Shown here one piece after another: positions 39,653 through 40,361 of a DNA stretch of 40,361 bases. Below the pieces are notes generated by a model. That model ran no database searches and was not told the DNA's origin. It saw only the letters and a program-made list of their open reading frames with translations. Numbering within the stretch: the first letter of the stretch is position 1; every line of letters starts with the position of its first letter. The position numbers were made by a program, and so were the translations under genes. The stretch covers positions 1 through 40,361 of the forward strand of contig CAZKZI010000011.1 of NCBI GenBank assembly GCA_964557205.1, written 5' to 3'. The stretch is from JAQVQN01 sp964557205 (GTDB lineage: Bacteria > Verrucomicrobiota > Kiritimatiellia > RFP12 > UBA1067).

Positions 39653-40189
39653 TCAAAAGGATGTGGCGAATTGCTCAAATGGGACGTGTGACAAATCCCG
39701 GTCTGAGATAATCGGGGTTGTGATCGGCCAACAATACCCGAAGCTGTCGTAGCGGATTCCGGCATCGTGTTCCGGCGCGTATTCTGACGTTGCCATATAA
39801 TAGGCAATAGCGGAATCGCTCAAAGTACCAAACCCATGGGCAAGCCCCCTTGCAATATAGATAGAGCGACGGTTCTCGCGCGACAATTCGATCTCAACGT
39901 GTTGTCCGTAGGTAGGCGAGGCACGCCGGATATCCAGAATCACATCGATGATGGTGCCCTGAATCACGGTCACCAGTTTCGCGTGGTCGTGCGGAGGTGT
40001 CTGGAAGTGCATGCCACGAATCACATCCTCATGCGATTTGGTGTAATAGTTCTCGCAAAAGTCACATTCCAACCCGTGCGCGGTAAAGAAACTGCGCTGG
40101 AACGTTTTAACAAACGCCCCCCGTTTGTCCTTGAACACGTCCTGCTCGATGACATAGACGCCTTGCAAGCCAGTCGGAATCACTTTCAT
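39653..40189 (-). CDS. rfbC: dTDP-4-dehydrorhamnose 3,5-epimerase family protein
   Basis: A 178-residue cupin-fold epimerase. ENYYTKSHEDVIRGMHFQ carries the catalytic His in RGMHFQ, KLVTVIQGTIIDVILDIRR follows, and IYIARGLAHGFGTLSD is the other family hallmark. In rhamnose synthesis it inverts C3 and C5 of the 4-keto sugar; related enzymes act on other 4-keto sugars (for example CDP-linked), and the RfbJ-like neighbour makes that possible here. The start is set at the ATG at 40189, with AAAGGG 7 bases upstream, rather than the TTG at 40195. Confidence 0.9.
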   Translation of the reverse strand: MKVIPTGLQGVYVIEQDVFKDKRGAFVKTFQRSFFTAHGLECDFCENYYTKSHEDVIRGMHFQTPPHDHAKLVTVIQGTIIDVILDIRRASPTYGQHVEIELSRENRRSIYIARGLAHGFGTLSDSAIAYYMATSEYAPEHDAGIRYDSFGYCWPITTPIISDRDLSHVPFEQFATSF

Positions 40190-40302
40190 CGGCAAACCCT
40201 TTCCAAATAGACTTTTGTTTCATGATAATAAATGGCTCCACCCTCAAACAAGCCAGATCGGAACTCCTGGCCATTCTCTGTCAGCCAAGTTTCCGGGAAC
40301 AA

Positions 40303-40361
40303 TCAAAACCCCATTTACACAGATTCAACACAAACAGCGGAACACGGATCAATGCGGAAAC
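40303..40361. other. Intergenic end of window with short repeats
   Basis: The right edge carries phrases such as ACACAGATTCAACACA and GGAACACGGATCAA that look like another degenerate intergenic repeat. No gene is visible. Confidence 0.3.

Overview
The window looks like a scaffold from a metagenome-assembled, fairly GC-rich bacterial genome; it carries two 100-base N runs. The gene content (queuosine genes, prfC, class II lysS, a FucP-type symporter, an O-antigen cluster) and short-period repeat tracts between genes suggest a free-living or gut/marine bacterium, possibly of the Planctomycetes-Verrucomicrobia-Kiritimatiellota group. That placement is a guess from style, not from a marker gene.

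Region 1 (1-1388): a secreted protein cut by the window edge, divergent from an AraC-family regulator, with a 16-bp perfect palindrome between them.

Region 2 (about 1.4-15.7 kb) is the main feature: a complete-looking type III-B CRISPR-Cas locus on the minus strand. Order of transcription is cmr2 (cas10), cmr3, cmr4, cmr5, cmr6, cmr1, card1/can2, a short csx3-like gene, cas1, cas2, leader, CRISPR array (17 visible 37-bp repeats around an assembly gap), a four-helix-bundle/zinc-ribbon gene, and a CARF protein of the NE0113 (SSO2081-like ring nuclease) family with a winged-helix-like tail. Cas10 keeps both its HD and GGDD motifs, so cyclic oligoadenylate signalling is expected. Card1 would be the activated nuclease, and the CARF/Csx3 proteins would sense or remove the messenger. 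No cas6 is present. Two nearly identical 22-bp operator-like sites lie upstream of cmr2 and cas1. Three spacers are variants of one protospacer that differ mostly at codon third positions, and at least two spacers span a Shine-Dalgarno plus start codon.

A degenerate 7-bp repeat (GGACNCA / TGNGTCC) fills many intergenic gaps between 1.4 and 15.9 kb and at 27.0 kb. It has also entered the coding sequences of cmr2 and cmr3 in frame.

Region 3 (16.0-30.2 kb): lysS; a fucP-dctP-dctQ-dctM transport operon; ychF; a 680-residue secreted TPR protein of unknown function; a secreted esterase; a CPBP-like membrane protein with a degenerate active site; prfC with a structured leader; a 60-bp tandem repeat at the second assembly gap; and queC-queD.

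Region 4 (30.3-40.2 kb): a biotin-dependent oxaloacetate decarboxylase alpha / pyruvate carboxylase B subunit, then a surface-polysaccharide cluster. The cluster holds four glycosyltransferases, a DUF5672-type protein, two sugar-nucleotide epimerase/reductases and an RfbC-like 3,5-epimerase. Most of these genes overlap or abut, pointing to one minus-strand operon interrupted by one plus-strand glycosyltransferase.
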